A DNA stretch of 64,000 bases from an uncultured Bacteroidales bacterium (GCA_900316055.1 ONBK01000006.1:42881-106880), one strand, 5' to 3'. Shown: positions 34,671 through 44,008, numbered from the stretch's first letter. The notes: a model not told the origin generated them from the letters alone. Translations and numbers: made by a program.

Positions 34671-36389
34671 TCACTTGTTAATCCAACTTTCAATTTGTTC
34701 TTTTCGTACGGCGGGGATGTCGAGTTTCATCTTCTTGCGGAGGCCGCCGAGGTCGTTGAAGAGCTTGTTGGGGTTGGCTGCTTTGAGCTGGGATATGGTA
34801 TTGATACCTGCCTTGCGGATTACCGGCACCCATTCGGCGGGGACGCCGTGCTTGACGAAATCCTCGTCGGTGGTGACGGCGGCTTTCTTCTCGGGCTTCA
34901 TCAGGGGGAAGAGGAGCACGTCCTGAATGTTCTGTTCGTCTGTCATCATCATCACCAATCGGTCGATGCCAATGCCCATGCCGCTAGTGGGTGGCATGCC
35001 GTACTCGAGGGCGCGCACGAAGTCCATGTCGATAAACATGGCCTCGTCGTCGCCTTTCTCGCTCAGACGCAGCTGCTCCTGGAAGCGCTCCAGCTGGTCG
35101 ATGGGGTCGTTGAGCTCGCTATAGGCGTTAGCCAGTTCCTTGCCGCAGACGAAGAGCTCGAAGCGTTCGGTGAGGTTGGAATTGTCGCGGTGGCGCTTGC
35201 AGAGGGGCGACATGTCGATGGGGTAGTCTGTGACGAAGGTGGGCTGTATCAGCGTGGGCTCGCACTTCTCGCCGAAGATGGCGTCGATCAGCTTGCCTTT
35301 GCCCATCGTCTCGTCGACTTCAATGTTGAGGGCTTTGCAGGTGTCGCGCAGCTGCTGCTCGTCCATGTTCTCCACGTCGTAGCCAGTCTGTTCCTTGATG
35401 AGTTCGCACATCGGAGCGCGGCGGAAGGGACCGCCGAAGTCAATCTCGTGACCCCACACGTTCACTTTGGTGGTGCCGTGTAACTCTTGGGCGATGCGTC
35501 CCAGCATGGTCTCGACGAAGGTCATCATCCAGTTGTAGTCCTTGTAGGCCACGTATATTTCCATGCAGGTGAACTCAGGGTTGTGTGTGCGGTCGATGCC
35601 CTCGTTGCGGAAGTTGCGGCTGAACTCGTACACTCCGGCATAGCCGCCGACGATAAGGCGCTTGAGGTACAGCTCGTCGGCGATGCGCAGGTAGAGCTCC
35701 ATGTCCAGCGCGTTGTGGTGCGTGATGAAGGGGCGCGCCGCAGCGCCGCCGGGGATTACCTGCAGCACCGGTGTCTCCACCTCGAGGTAGCCCTGCTCGT
35801 TGAAGAAGGAGCGCATCGTGTTGATTATCTTGGTGCGCTGCACAAAAGTCTCGCGCACCTGCGGGTTGACGATGAGGTCAACATAACGCTGGCGGTAGCG
35901 TAGCTCGGGGTCGCTGAAAGCGTCGTACACCACACCGTCTTTCTCTTTGACAATGGGCAGGGGACGGAGCGACTTGCTGAGCACGGTGAGACTCTTCACA
36001 TGAATGGAAGTCTCACCCATCTGGGTCACAAAGACATAGCCAGTAACACCGATGATATCACCGATATCGAGCAGACGTTTAAAGACGGTGTTGTAGAGGG
36101 TCTTGTCCTCATCGGGGCATATCTCGTCACGCTTGATATACAGTTGGATGCGGCCGTAACTATCCTGCAACTCCACGAAGGAAGCGGCTCCCATGATGCG
36201 GCGGCTCATAATGCGGCCAGCGATGCTCACGTTCTGGAAAAGGGTGTTGTCCTTGGGAAATTGCTCAAGAATCTCTGCGCTTTTGCAGTTTACCTCATAG
36301 AGGGCGGCGGGATAGGGGTTGATGCCCAAGTTCTTCAACTCTGCCAGCGAATTGCGGCGTATCTGTTCTTGCTCAGTAAGTTCTGCCAT
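34671..36389 (-). CDS. lysS: lysyl-tRNA synthetase (class II)
   Basis: A 572-residue class II lysyl-tRNA synthetase. An N-terminal OB anticodon-binding fold (residues about 50-165) is followed by motif 2 ([16 protein letters not shown]) and motif 3 ([11 protein letters not shown]). About 70 extra residues after motif 3, ending in IESWINK, resemble a C-terminal extension common in Bacteroidota LysS. A full promoter is present at 36424-36454. The lipoprotein gene starts on the base after its stop codon. Confidence 0.96.
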   Translation of the reverse strand: MAELTEQEQIRRNSLAELKNLGINPYPAALYEVNCKSAEILEQFPKDNTLFQNVSIAGRIMSRRIMGAASFVELQDSYGRIQLYIKRDEICPDEDKTLYNTVFKRLLDIGDIIGVTGYVFVTQMGETSIHVKSLTVLSKSLRPLPIVKEKDGVVYDAFSDPELRYRQRYVDLIVNPQVRETFVQRTKIINTMRSFFNEQGYLEVETPVLQVIPGGAAARPFITHHNALDMELYLRIADELYLKRLIVGGYAGVYEFSRNFRNEGIDRTHNPEFTCMEIYVAYKDYNWMMTFVETMLGRIAQELHGTTKVNVWGHEIDFGGPFRRAPMCELIKEQTGYDVENMDEQQLRDTCKALNIEVDETMGKGKLIDAIFGEKCEPTLIQPTFVTDYPIDMSPLCKRHRDNSNLTERFELFVCGKELANAYSELNDPIDQLERFQEQLRLSEKGDDEAMFIDMDFVRALEYGMPPTSGMGIGIDRLVMMMTDEQNIQDVLLFPLMKPEKKAAVTTDEDFVKHGVPAEWVPVIRKAGINTISQLKAANPNKLFNDLGGLRKKMKLDIPAVRKEQIESWINK

Positions 36390-36423
36390 AATATTCTTGT
36401 ATTTTTGTATTCAAAATAAAATG

Positions 36424-36454
36424 CAAAAATACGAAGAAAGCCCGATATGACAAA
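36424..36454 (-). promoter_or_regulatory. promoter of lysS
   Basis: Minus strand TTTG at 36451-36454 and TATTTTTG at 36424-36431 with 19 bases between; the start codon is 34 bases further. Confidence 0.8.
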
Positions 36455-36456
36455 AT

Positions 36457-37023
36457 TTATTTTACGCGGCGGATGCTGTGGAGGGTGTGGGAGTAGGATT
36501 GCGTCTGTTCGTTGAAGATTCCTTTACTATCGAGTTTATCAATTCTGACATAGCCGGACGCATGGATGATGCGTCCGTCACCCATGCAGATGCCCACATG
36601 AATCACCCGACCATCGGCGTTCTGGAAAAAGGCAAGGTCGTCGCGCTGAATATCACAAAGACAGACCTCATTGCCACAGGTCACCTGCTGGGAAGCATCG
36701 CGCGGGAGCCAGATGCCCATCGCCTTGAAGCAGACCTGTGAAAGTCCCGAACAGTCGATACCGGCCTTAGAGCGTCCTCCCCACAGATAGGGCGTGTCGA
36801 GAAAAAAACGCTCGGCGAGGTCGGCAGCGCTATCGAAAGGAACATACTGTTTGTTGTCCACCCAACCCTCGTAACCATCATAAAAACAGCGAACTTTAGA
36901 CCATTTGGTTTCATGCTGCAACACCTCTACGGTGTCGCCGGCGAGAAGCTGGTTGACCATTTCGGCACGGTCGTTGCCTTCGGCCCGCATGGGCACAGCA
37001 GATAAAAAACAATATCCTTTCAT
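36457..37023 (-). CDS. NlpC/P60 (C40) peptidase with SH3 domain
   Basis: A 188-residue peptidase expected to cleave gamma-D-Glu-diamino acid bonds of cell wall peptides. Residues about 1-60 look like a bacterial SH3 domain (AEMVNQLLAGDTVEVL); the catalytic Cys is in GIDCSGLSQ and the His in GRIIHASG. No signal peptide is visible, so it may act in the cytoplasm on imported or recycled muropeptides, or the real start may differ. It is preceded by the DUF4294-like gene at about 40 bases on the same strand. Confidence 0.85.
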   Translation of the reverse strand: MKGYCFLSAVPMRAEGNDRAEMVNQLLAGDTVEVLQHETKWSKVRCFYDGYEGWVDNKQYVPFDSAADLAERFFLDTPYLWGGRSKAGIDCSGLSQVCFKAMGIWLPRDASQQVTCGNEVCLCDIQRDDLAFFQNADGRVIHVGICMGDGRIIHASGYVRIDKLDSKGIFNEQTQSYSHTLHSIRRVK

Positions 37024-37065
37024 TTTAGATTCTTTCTTAACTCTTATCTATAAATCTCTTTACTC

Positions 37066-37686
37066 TTATAAATATCCCTTATCTATGGATTTGACGATGC
37101 GGTCAATAAGGTCGTCCTTTGAATTATTCGAGGGGTCGAACTTGTCTTTTAAATTAAAACCGAAGAGCTTCGCACACGCCTGATAGAGTCCGGCTCGGAA
37201 AGAACCACGGAGGTCTTTGACGAGGGTGTAAGCCGAGCGACTGGTCTCACGGTCAATAAGTTTTATCAATACAAGCCCTTGAGAATAAGTACGTTTCTTT
37301 AAATCTTTCTTGTATTCGGCCTCGATATCCTTCTCGGCCTTTTTCAACATCGCCTTACGTTCCTTCGGGGATACCTTGGCCACCTCCGCCTCGAGAATAT
37401 CAAGACGACGTTTGGCCTCCCGGGCATAGGGAAGCATAATCTTGATATTTCGGATAAGCTTGGTATTCTTGTTGATTTCCTTCTGGCTAAGCAGCAAATA
37501 GGAGCCCCATACATTGACAGCCTTAAGAAAAATATAAGGGATAGTATCGCCATTCAAGACTGCAGCAAAGGTATAGTGTGTTTTGGCCACCGGATTCCGT
37601 GCTGAAAAATTGTCCTTTCCCTGGGCAGAAACACAACCCACAGAAGCCCAAAAGAGCGTCAACACAAACAGGAGGCGAAGGTTCAT
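37066..37686 (-). CDS. exported DUF4294-like protein
   Basis: A 206-residue exported protein. I use the ATG at 37686, which gives a normal signal peptide (MNLRLLFVLTLF..., cleavage after VSAQ); the longer frame begins MMMNRIII at 37713. The pattern NGDTIPYIFLKAVNVWG and the long basic helix EAKRRLDILEAEVAKV followed by AYTLVKDLRGSFRAGLYQACAKLFGFNLK match what I recall of DUF4294, a Bacteroidota family of unknown function. It heads the minus-strand pair with the NlpC/P60 gene, so an envelope role is likely. Confidence 0.75.
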   Translation of the reverse strand: MNLRLLFVLTLFWASVGCVSAQGKDNFSARNPVAKTHYTFAAVLNGDTIPYIFLKAVNVWGSYLLLSQKEINKNTKLIRNIKIMLPYAREAKRRLDILEAEVAKVSPKERKAMLKKAEKDIEAEYKKDLKKRTYSQGLVLIKLIDRETSRSAYTLVKDLRGSFRAGLYQACAKLFGFNLKDKFDPSNNSKDDLIDRIVKSIDKGYL

Positions 37687-37787
37687 GGCGATTATTATCC
37701 TATTCATCATCAATAACTATGAAAACGTTCTTTTATTATTTAGTGTCGGAAAATAAATTTTCTTTCCATCGGTTCAAAAAATAGTCG

Positions 37788-37795
37788 TACCTTTG
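37788..37795 (+). promoter_or_regulatory. Bacteroidota -7 box before the ABC exporter
   Basis: TACCTTTG lies 23 bases before the ATPase start codon. Confidence 0.6.
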
Positions 37796-37818
37796 CACCC
37801 CGATAAAATTATTGAATC

Positions 37819-38595
37819 ATGGAAGAGATACTTCGCGCGGAAGGATTGTGCAAGACTTTCACCCTCTCGCGCAAACAGCAGAAGATTGAAAGGACCACCG
37901 CCAAGCGCAAGACAGCCGTGAACAATCTGACATTCAACGCCTACCGCGGTGAGATTTTCGGCCTCTTAGGCCCCAACGGCGCCGGCAAGACCACGACACT
38001 GCGCATGCTGAGCACTCTGATACGTCCCGACGAAGGTGATGCCCTGCTCGACGGATGCAGCGTGGTGAAAGAGCCCGAGGAGGTTCGTAGGAAAATAGGA
38101 TTCCTCACCTCTGAACTCAAGCTGGAGGACTTCTTCACTCCCAACTACCTCTTCGATTTCTTCAGCCGTCTGCATGGCGTGGAAGAGGCCACCATCCGTG
38201 AGCGTAAAGAGCGTATGTTCAGCCGTTTCGGAATTGACAAGTTCGCCGAGGTGAAGGTTGCCAACCTTTCCACCGGCATGAAGCAAAAGCTCTCGTTAGT
38301 CATCTCTCTGGTTCACAACCCCGAAATCATCATCTTCGACGAACCTACCAACGGACTCGATGTGCTGACTGCCCGCACCGTCACCGACTACCTGCAGGAA
38401 CTCCGTGGCGAGGGCAAGACCATCATCCTCAGCACACACATATTCAGCCTTGTAGAACGTCTCTGCGACCGCGTGGGCGTCATCATCGACGGCAGAATGA
38501 CCGTCTGCGGCACCCTTGAGGAGGTCTGCAACGGAATGACGCTGGAAGACAGATTTTTTGAACTTTACAAAGAGCAGAAAGGAGGTGAAGAATGA
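37819..38595 (+). CDS. ABC exporter ATPase (NatA-like)
   Basis: A 258-residue ATPase with Walker A GPNGAGKTT, signature LSTGMKQKLSL and Walker B IIFDEPTNGLD. LSTGMKQ in place of LSGGQ and the short length are typical of the ABC-2 subgroup that includes sodium exporter NatA and drug exporters. Its gene overlaps the permease by four bases (ATGA). Confidence 0.88.
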   Translation: MEEILRAEGLCKTFTLSRKQQKIERTTAKRKTAVNNLTFNAYRGEIFGLLGPNGAGKTTTLRMLSTLIRPDEGDALLDGCSVVKEPEEVRRKIGFLTSELKLEDFFTPNYLFDFFSRLHGVEEATIRERKERMFSRFGIDKFAEVKVANLSTGMKQKLSLVISLVHNPEIIIFDEPTNGLDVLTARTVTDYLQELRGEGKTIILSTHIFSLVERLCDRVGVIIDGRMTVCGTLEEVCNGMTLEDRFFELYKEQKGGEE

Positions 38596-39776
38596 AATCT
38601 AATATATGGACCATCATCAAGAAAGAGTTTGCCCGTTTCTTCGGCGACCGACAACTGATATTCACGGCCGTTATCATGCCAGGATTGCTTATCTATCTTA
38701 TATATAGTCTTATAGGCACCGGCGTCAACAGTATGATCAGCGACAGCGAGAACCAACAGATAACCCTGCAAGTGGAGAATATGCCAGAGAGCATGAGCGA
38801 GATGCTGTTGTCATACAACTCGCCAGTATGCAAAATAGAGTTGAAATCCATCTCGGACGAGGATATCAAGATGTTGGAAAACAAGGAAGTGAACGCCCTG
38901 ATGATACGCTTCCCGGCCGACTTTGACCAGCAGGTGGAAAACTACTACTCGCTTGAAACCGAGTCAATTCCCAATATCGAAATCTACTATAACTCGGCCA
39001 ATATTGCATCGAAGATGATTTACGAGAAACTCTACGAGAGCATTATGAGTTTCGAGCGAGGCTACCAGATTAATGAAAGCAGTGAAGAAGGGCCGACGGA
39101 AAAATACGATGTGGCCACGGATTCAATCGACTCCATGATTTGGAGCAAGATACTGCCGATGCTTATTATGATGATGCTCTTCAGCGGCGTGATGGCTATC
39201 GCCCCCAGCTCCATCGCCGGCGAAAAAGAGCGCGGCACCATCGCCACCCTGCTCGTCACGCCCATGAAACGCAACGATTTAGCTCTCGGCAAGATAGTGT
39301 CGCTCAGCTGCATTGCCCTCCTCAGCGGCACATCCAGCTTTATCGGCATCGCGCTGTCGCTGCCCAACATGATACAGACCGAGAGCGCCGAACTGGGACT
39401 CAACTACACCTTCAACGACTATATCGCGTTGATGTTCATCATCTTCGCCTCTGTACTTATCATGGCTTCCGCAGTCAGCCTCCTGTCGGCGCTGGCCAAA
39501 GACGTGAAGAACGCCGGCACCATGATCACTCCCTTCATGCTGGTGGTGATGGTTTGCGGTCTGATGCCGTTGATGCAGGAAAGCGCCTCAGAGAATCCCG
39601 CCGTCTACGCCATCCCCTTCTATAACAGCATTGAAGCCATGACCGCCGTCTTCGCCCACAAACTGCATTGGGGCTTCGTGACCATCACACTGGGTGCCAA
39701 CATTGCCTTCACCGCCATCGCCACATGGGCACTGACGAAGATGTTCAACAGCGAGAAGGTGATGTTCTCGAAATAA
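38592..39776 (+). CDS. ABC-2 permease (NatB-like)
   Basis: A 394-residue permease of the ABC-2 type: one N-terminal helix (about residues 22-45), a large extracytoplasmic loop rich in E, S and N (about 45-180), then five or six helices. The segment IAGEKERGTIATLLVTPMKRNDL is the conserved cytoplasmic motif of NatB/ABC-2 permeases. With the preceding ATPase it forms a complete exporter; the cargo could be sodium, lipids or drugs. Confidence 0.85.
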   Translation: MKSNIWTIIKKEFARFFGDRQLIFTAVIMPGLLIYLIYSLIGTGVNSMISDSENQQITLQVENMPESMSEMLLSYNSPVCKIELKSISDEDIKMLENKEVNALMIRFPADFDQQVENYYSLETESIPNIEIYYNSANIASKMIYEKLYESIMSFERGYQINESSEEGPTEKYDVATDSIDSMIWSKILPMLIMMMLFSGVMAIAPSSIAGEKERGTIATLLVTPMKRNDLALGKIVSLSCIALLSGTSSFIGIALSLPNMIQTESAELGLNYTFNDYIALMFIIFASVLIMASAVSLLSALAKDVKNAGTMITPFMLVVMVCGLMPLMQESASENPAVYAIPFYNSIEAMTAVFAHKLHWGFVTITLGANIAFTAIATWALTKMFNSEKVMFSK

Positions 39777-39788
39777 GGAGTCAGGAGA

Positions 39789-40562
39789 TTACATATCCTC
39801 GACAGCACCCTTAATCTGAACCTTTGTAAAGCCTTCGTCTATCACTGGTTGGACGAGGGCTTTCATTTCCTGCGGGCTAAATTTCTGGAGTCCCTGCATG
39901 GGGGTGGGACGGTCGATGGTGTAGACCATCCACTCGCGGGGACGCAGCAGTCGGACGATATCCATCATGGGCCCCACGACCTCGGGACATGAGGAGTCGA
40001 AATCGGGGCTGCGGAGCATGCAAGTCTGGAGGACAAAGTTGCCTTTGAACTGCTTGAGTGCTTCGATAACACGTTGCACGTCGTAGCCGGGCGCAGGATT
40101 GTTAATCTTGGAAGCCAACTCGTTGGTGGGGGCGTCAATCTTCATGATGGGGTTATCCACCTTGCACAAAGCATTGAAAATCTCCGGAATATGGACACGG
40201 GTAGCATTGCTAAGCACACTGACCTTGGCCGAGGGGTAATATTGGTCACGCAGGCTCAATGTGTCGTCGATAATCTGCGGAAACTCGGGATTGATAGTAG
40301 GTTCACCGTCACCGCTGAAAGTAATACTATCAACAGGAATATTCTCTTTCTCAAGCTTTTGCAACATGCACCCAAGGTCGTTGCGCACCTTCTCGGCGGT
40401 GGGGAGGACGGTGTCGTCACGACCATCACGGTTCCATCCACACTCGCAGTAGATGCAGTCAAAATTACATATCTTGCCCTTCTCAGGCAGGAGATTGATA
40501 CCCAACGAACTACCAAGTCGCCGGCTGAATATGGGTCCAAAAACGGTTTCTTCGCGTAACAT
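39789..40562 (-). CDS. radical SAM protein
   Basis: A 257-residue radical SAM enzyme. The 4Fe-4S/SAM motif is CNFDCIYC (CxxxCxxC) near residues 33-40, followed by ITFSGDGEPT, the GGE-like motif, and the usual half-barrel. It resembles small radical SAM proteins of the COG0731 type without extra cluster domains; substrate unknown. It converges on the ABC permease and is followed by a repeat-filled gap to the LytTR gene. Confidence 0.85.
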   Translation of the reverse strand: MLREETVFGPIFSRRLGSSLGINLLPEKGKICNFDCIYCECGWNRDGRDDTVLPTAEKVRNDLGCMLQKLEKENIPVDSITFSGDGEPTINPEFPQIIDDTLSLRDQYYPSAKVSVLSNATRVHIPEIFNALCKVDNPIMKIDAPTNELASKINNPAPGYDVQRVIEALKQFKGNFVLQTCMLRSPDFDSSCPEVVGPMMDIVRLLRPREWMVYTIDRPTPMQGLQKFSPQEMKALVQPVIDEGFTKVQIKGAVEDM

Positions 40563-40566
40563 AAAT

Positions 40567-40615
40567 ATAAAGGTTAAATAGGTTTGAAAGGTTTAAGAGG
40601 TTTAAAAGGATGAAG
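40567..40615 (-). repeat. AGGTTTAAA repeat tract
   Basis: AGGTTAAAT, AGGTTTGAA, AGGTTTAAG and AGGTTTAAA units of 9-10 bases fill the gap between the radical SAM and LytTR genes. The reverse complement of this unit (CCTTTAAAC/CCTCTTAAAC) recurs at 59957-60046. Confidence 0.7.
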
Positions 40616-40616
40616 A

Positions 40617-41507
40617 TTATAGGTTATTAAATGCGGATTTTACTTTAGCAGTGTTGGTGCGGGAGACAGGGAGGTTATCATGGGTATGCTGCATAACAAG
40701 TTGTATGGTACCCGACTGGGAAGCAATCTTTTCCACCTGAGCGAGATTGACAAGGAAGGCACGATGGCAGCGCACCACTGTCGGGTAGTCCATTAACGTC
40801 TCCTCCATCTGCTTGGAGGTGGCCCGGAGCATATCGCTACGTACATCACCATTACATAAATGATACACTTTCACATAGTTGCCCACAGACTCAATATAGA
40901 GGAGGTCGGTGATGGAGAGTGTGATGCTCTCGCTAGTGCTGCCCGAAAGGGTGATTGCTTGATTGTTTGACTGTTTGACTGTTTGATTATTTGATTGAGT
41001 GAGCGTCTGGGTATTAGTGTATTTAATGGCTTCGTTCAGTCTCTTTGTTTCCTCCAATTCGGCTGCCAAGTATTGGCTGTGGAACTTGAATCGCCAATAG
41101 AGGCCGATAACGAAGGAGCAGAAGGCAATGATGAGTAGCGTCTCGAAGAAGTTGTCCCACGACAGACGGTTACACTCCACAAGGTTGCTCAAAAAGAAAT
41201 GTCGGTAGAAACAGAGTACCAACGAGATGAGAAGAGTATTAATGAGTTGGAAGCAGAGGTTGCGACGAAAGATATATTCCACACCTTTCTCGGTAGAGCT
41301 AGGCATCTTGAAAAGGTATTTCAGGAGGGCATCCGTTAGTATACATCCTACAATGCCCAACACCCATATCGCCAATAGATGCAGGTATGCCATCCACTGC
41401 CACTGCGCAAGTCCAAAGGGCTTGAAAACAGCCAACGCCACCACCACAAAAGTGGTGCTGACAACCCGAACTTTTATTGTATCCCGTCTCTCGCTACCGA
41501 TATGCAT
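40617..41507 (-). CDS. membrane-bound LytTR transcriptional regulator
   Basis: A 296-residue regulator with four predicted transmembrane helices in the first 150 residues and a C-terminal LytTR DNA-binding domain (LYIESVGNYVKVYHL, then MEETLMDYPTVVRCHRAFLVNL). It has no receiver domain, so it is a one-component membrane sensor. The linker between the two parts (about residues 168-190) consists of TQSNNQTVKQSNNQ, encoded by ATTGTTTGACT-type repeats. Bacteroidota genomes often place such regulators next to small membrane proteins, and a LiaF-like gene is divergent here. Confidence 0.8.
   Translation of the reverse strand: MHIGSERRDTIKVRVVSTTFVVVALAVFKPFGLAQWQWMAYLHLLAIWVLGIVGCILTDALLKYLFKMPSSTEKGVEYIFRRNLCFQLINTLLISLVLCFYRHFFLSNLVECNRLSWDNFFETLLIIAFCSFVIGLYWRFKFHSQYLAAELEETKRLNEAIKYTNTQTLTQSNNQTVKQSNNQAITLSGSTSESITLSITDLLYIESVGNYVKVYHLCNGDVRSDMLRATSKQMEETLMDYPTVVRCHRAFLVNLAQVEKIASQSGTIQLVMQHTHDNLPVSRTNTAKVKSAFNNL
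40951..41004 (-). repeat. in-frame GATTGTTT / GACTGTTT repeat in the LytTR linker
   Basis: Six to seven imperfect octamers (GATTGCTT, GATTGTTT, GACTGTTT, GATTATTT) encode the Gln/Asn-rich linker. This is the octamer family also found in uvrB and the FAD oxidoreductase. Confidence 0.85.
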
Positions 41508-41514
41508 AACGAAT

Positions 41515-41522
41515 CAAAAATA
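41515..41522 (-). promoter_or_regulatory. Bacteroidota -7 box just before the LytTR gene
   Basis: Minus strand TATTTTTG ends only eight bases from the ATG at 41507. If used, the transcript would be almost leaderless. Confidence 0.45.
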
Positions 41523-41617
41523 CGGAATAATAACGAGTTGGGGACGAATTTATTTTGTCACTCGTCACAAAAAGATGCAGAATATCCCATTCGCTTGCGG
41601 GAACAAAAAAACGATTG

Positions 41618-41625
41618 TACTTTTG
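41618..41625 (+). promoter_or_regulatory. Bacteroidota -7 box before the LiaF-like gene
   Basis: TACTTTTG lies 70 bases before the LiaF-like start codon; no clear TTTG box at standard distance. Confidence 0.55.
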
Positions 41626-41694
41626 CAACCGAAATAAACAATCAAAACACCAAATCATTAAACGTTTATCGTTAAACCCTAAAATTTATTTGTT

Positions 41695-42246
41695 ATGATA
41701 ATAAGATTTTTCATCGGAATCGCTCTCGTCGCCATGGGACTGTTGAAGCTGGGCGACATGTGTAACATTGTCAACGCCGACTGGCTGTGGCAGCAGCCCT
41801 GGACGGACTACGTCGCCCCTGCAGCGATGATACTCTTCGGCTTCGACCTCCTTTTCCGTCGCCGCGAACACCGGCACGAAAATTTCCTGCAGCGCCCCGT
41901 GCCCTCCTCCGAAGAGGGCAAACGCATTGTCTGCAAGACGCGATTCGGCGGCGATGAGTACGTCTATCACGGCGAGACTTTCCACGGCGCCAGCCTCGAA
42001 GTCTTCTGCGGTGGTATCCGCCTCGACCTCCGCGATGCCGTCATCTCTGAGGATGAGGAAATTGACATCCACAACTCCTGCGGTGGCATTGAAATCTTCG
42101 TTCCACGGACGGTCAACGTAGTGGTGCAGAGCCGCAGTTTCTTAGGAGGCGTAGAGAATAGTACCAATGGTACTACCACTCCTTCGGCACCCACCATCCA
42201 TATCATCGCCAGCAACTTCTGCAGCGGAGTCGAGATAAGGAATTAA
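41695..42246 (+). CDS. LiaF-like membrane protein
   Basis: A 183-residue protein with two short transmembrane helices in the first 55 residues and a C-terminal beta-rich domain. The GASLEVFCGGIRLDLRDA and NSCGGIEIFVPRTVNVVVQSRSFLGGVEN pattern is typical of the LiaF C-terminal (cell-wall-active antibiotic response) domain, repeating CGG-I turns of a small beta-helix. LiaF proteins act in envelope stress sensing. It is divergent from the membrane LytTR regulator, making the two a likely regulatory pair. Confidence 0.75.
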   Translation: MIIRFFIGIALVAMGLLKLGDMCNIVNADWLWQQPWTDYVAPAAMILFGFDLLFRRREHRHENFLQRPVPSSEEGKRIVCKTRFGGDEYVYHGETFHGASLEVFCGGIRLDLRDAVISEDEEIDIHNSCGGIEIFVPRTVNVVVQSRSFLGGVENSTNGTTTPSAPTIHIIASNFCSGVEIRN

Positions 42247-42304
42247 TTGATATACAAGAGATAAGAATTAAAAGATACGAGCTAAAAGTTAAAAGATAAA
42301 AGTT
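42247..42304 (+). repeat. AGATAAAAGTTAAAAGAT repeat tract
   Basis: Imperfect AGATAAGAATTAAA and AAAGTTAAAAGATAAA units fill the gap before the M28 peptidase. Confidence 0.6.
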
Positions 42305-44008
42305 ATGAAAAAACTTTTCTTTGTTATAGTATTCGCTTTCACATTTCACCTCTCACCATTCACCTCTCACGCACAGGATTTATCGCACTACAAGCAGATT
42401 GTCAAAGAGCTGAGTTCGTCAAAGTACCAAGGCCGTGGATATGCCAAGAATGGTGCCAACGCGGCGGGGAAATACCTCGAGCAAGAATACCATATGGTGG
42501 GCGTCGACGAAGTGATGCTTCAGCCCTTCTCATTGGACATCAACACCTTCCCGGGAAAGATGGAGATGTCTGTCGATGGCCGTAAACTGACTCCTGGTAT
42601 TGACTTCTCGATGCGAGAATACTCGCCGGGAGTACAAGGCACCTATAAACTTTATTATGTCGACACACTGAACTTCGATGCTGAAAAGATGTTCGCCGAT
42701 TTGGCGAAACCCGAAAACAAAGGCTGCTTCGTGGTGTGCGACTTCTGGTTTGCCTACAAGCACTCCAAAGACTTCCGCAAACTGCAATTCGGTGACGAGT
42801 GTCCTAACGCTGGTATGGTACAGACCTGGGAGCCGCTGTTGAAGTTCTACAAAGCTTACGGCGAGGAGGTCAAGGGAAAACCCATCATCTGGGCAGAGTC
42901 GGATTTTCCGAAGGATGCCAAAAGCATCACTGTCAATATTGAGAATAAGTTCTTGAAGGACTGCTATTGTTTCAACGTCATCGCCAAGGTGGAAGGCCGT
43001 AAACACGACAGTTGTATCGTCTTCACAGCACACTATGACCACCTGGGTAATCTTGGCCGTGATGTGTACTACGCTGGGGCCAACGATAACGCCTCAGGCA
43101 CCGCTGCCATTGTTACCCTCGCCGCCTATTACGCCAAGCACCGTCCTGAGTATGACATGTATTTCCTCTCCTTCTCCGGTGAAGATGCAGGCCTCCGTGG
43201 CTCAGAGTACTATGCCGAACACCCCGTGGTGCCTCTCAGCCAGATAAAGTATCTTCTTAATATAGATATGATTGGCGACAATAACCCCGTGCAGTACTGT
43301 GAGGTGAGCGACGAGGGAATGCCTGGTTTTGCTCTCTTTGAACAGATTAACAGCGAGAAACACCATTTCAAGGCTCTGAATAGAGGAGAACTTGCCGGCA
43401 ACAGCGACCACTACCCCTTCGCTCAGCGTCATGTACCCTGCATCTTCTTCGAGAACGAAGAGGGAGACGCCTTCAAGTACTATCACACCACTTTCGACGA
43501 CTACGAGCATTTCCTCACCGATACCTACGAGCCACTATTCCGTCTGGTGACGGAGTTCGTGGAGAGATACAATGTGCGTGTGGAGGGTCACTACACCTAT
43601 GAACATGCTTTCAACTATGATTTGGAAGGCATCCATCTCGATGTAAATGAAACGGGTACGATGGATTTCTATCCCGACGGAACGGCGCTCGACTCGGCAC
43701 GACAGGTGTATACCGCCACAATGAAGGATGGCCGGAGGGTGACGTGGGTGTACAACTACATCAGTCCCAGTCGCTGGCACCTGGAGGGCAATGACCTTTA
43801 CTTTGCCGGAGTCAAGGAGGGCTTCCGTATGGAGGTGGTTGGAGATAACAAGGAACCCGAGTTGGCGCAAAAGATTGCGGGCATCTATAGTGGAAACATC
43901 GACTACGAGTACAAGTTCCACATCGACACACTAACTTCCAATCTGTTGCAGTGGAGTTTCATCTACCGCGACGGTCACTCCGACACATGGAAATTCTACA
44001 GAGAATAA
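42305..44008 (+). CDS. exported M28 family metallopeptidase
   Basis: A 567-residue exported peptidase. The signal peptide ends in SHAQ near residue 24; its core FTFHLSPFTS is encoded by TTTCACCTC repeats. The zinc-peptidase core shows HYDHLG near residue 244, AGANDNASGTAA and FSGEDAGLRGSEYY, which supply the His, Asp and Glu ligands of M28 aminopeptidases. A protease-associated-like insert lies before it, and the last 110 residues form a separate beta-rich domain with a YRDGHSDTWKFYRE ending. It is directly followed by a CAT-like gene. Confidence 0.85.
   Translation: MKKLFFVIVFAFTFHLSPFTSHAQDLSHYKQIVKELSSSKYQGRGYAKNGANAAGKYLEQEYHMVGVDEVMLQPFSLDINTFPGKMEMSVDGRKLTPGIDFSMREYSPGVQGTYKLYYVDTLNFDAEKMFADLAKPENKGCFVVCDFWFAYKHSKDFRKLQFGDECPNAGMVQTWEPLLKFYKAYGEEVKGKPIIWAESDFPKDAKSITVNIENKFLKDCYCFNVIAKVEGRKHDSCIVFTAHYDHLGNLGRDVYYAGANDNASGTAAIVTLAAYYAKHRPEYDMYFLSFSGEDAGLRGSEYYAEHPVVPLSQIKYLLNIDMIGDNNPVQYCEVSDEGMPGFALFEQINSEKHHFKALNRGELAGNSDHYPFAQRHVPCIFFENEEGDAFKYYHTTFDDYEHFLTDTYEPLFRLVTEFVERYNVRVEGHYTYEHAFNYDLEGIHLDVNETGTMDFYPDGTALDSARQVYTATMKDGRRVTWVYNYISPSRWHLEGNDLYFAGVKEGFRMEVVGDNKEPELAQKIAGIYSGNIDYEYKFHIDTLTSNLLQWSFIYRDGHSDTWKFYRE
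42338..42376 (+). repeat. TTTCACCTCTCACC repeat coding a signal peptide core
   Basis: ACATTTCACC, TCTCACCATTCACC and TCTCACGCAC units encode FHLSPFTSHA of the M28 signal peptide; the same peptide occurs in the PorT-like protein. Confidence 0.75.
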
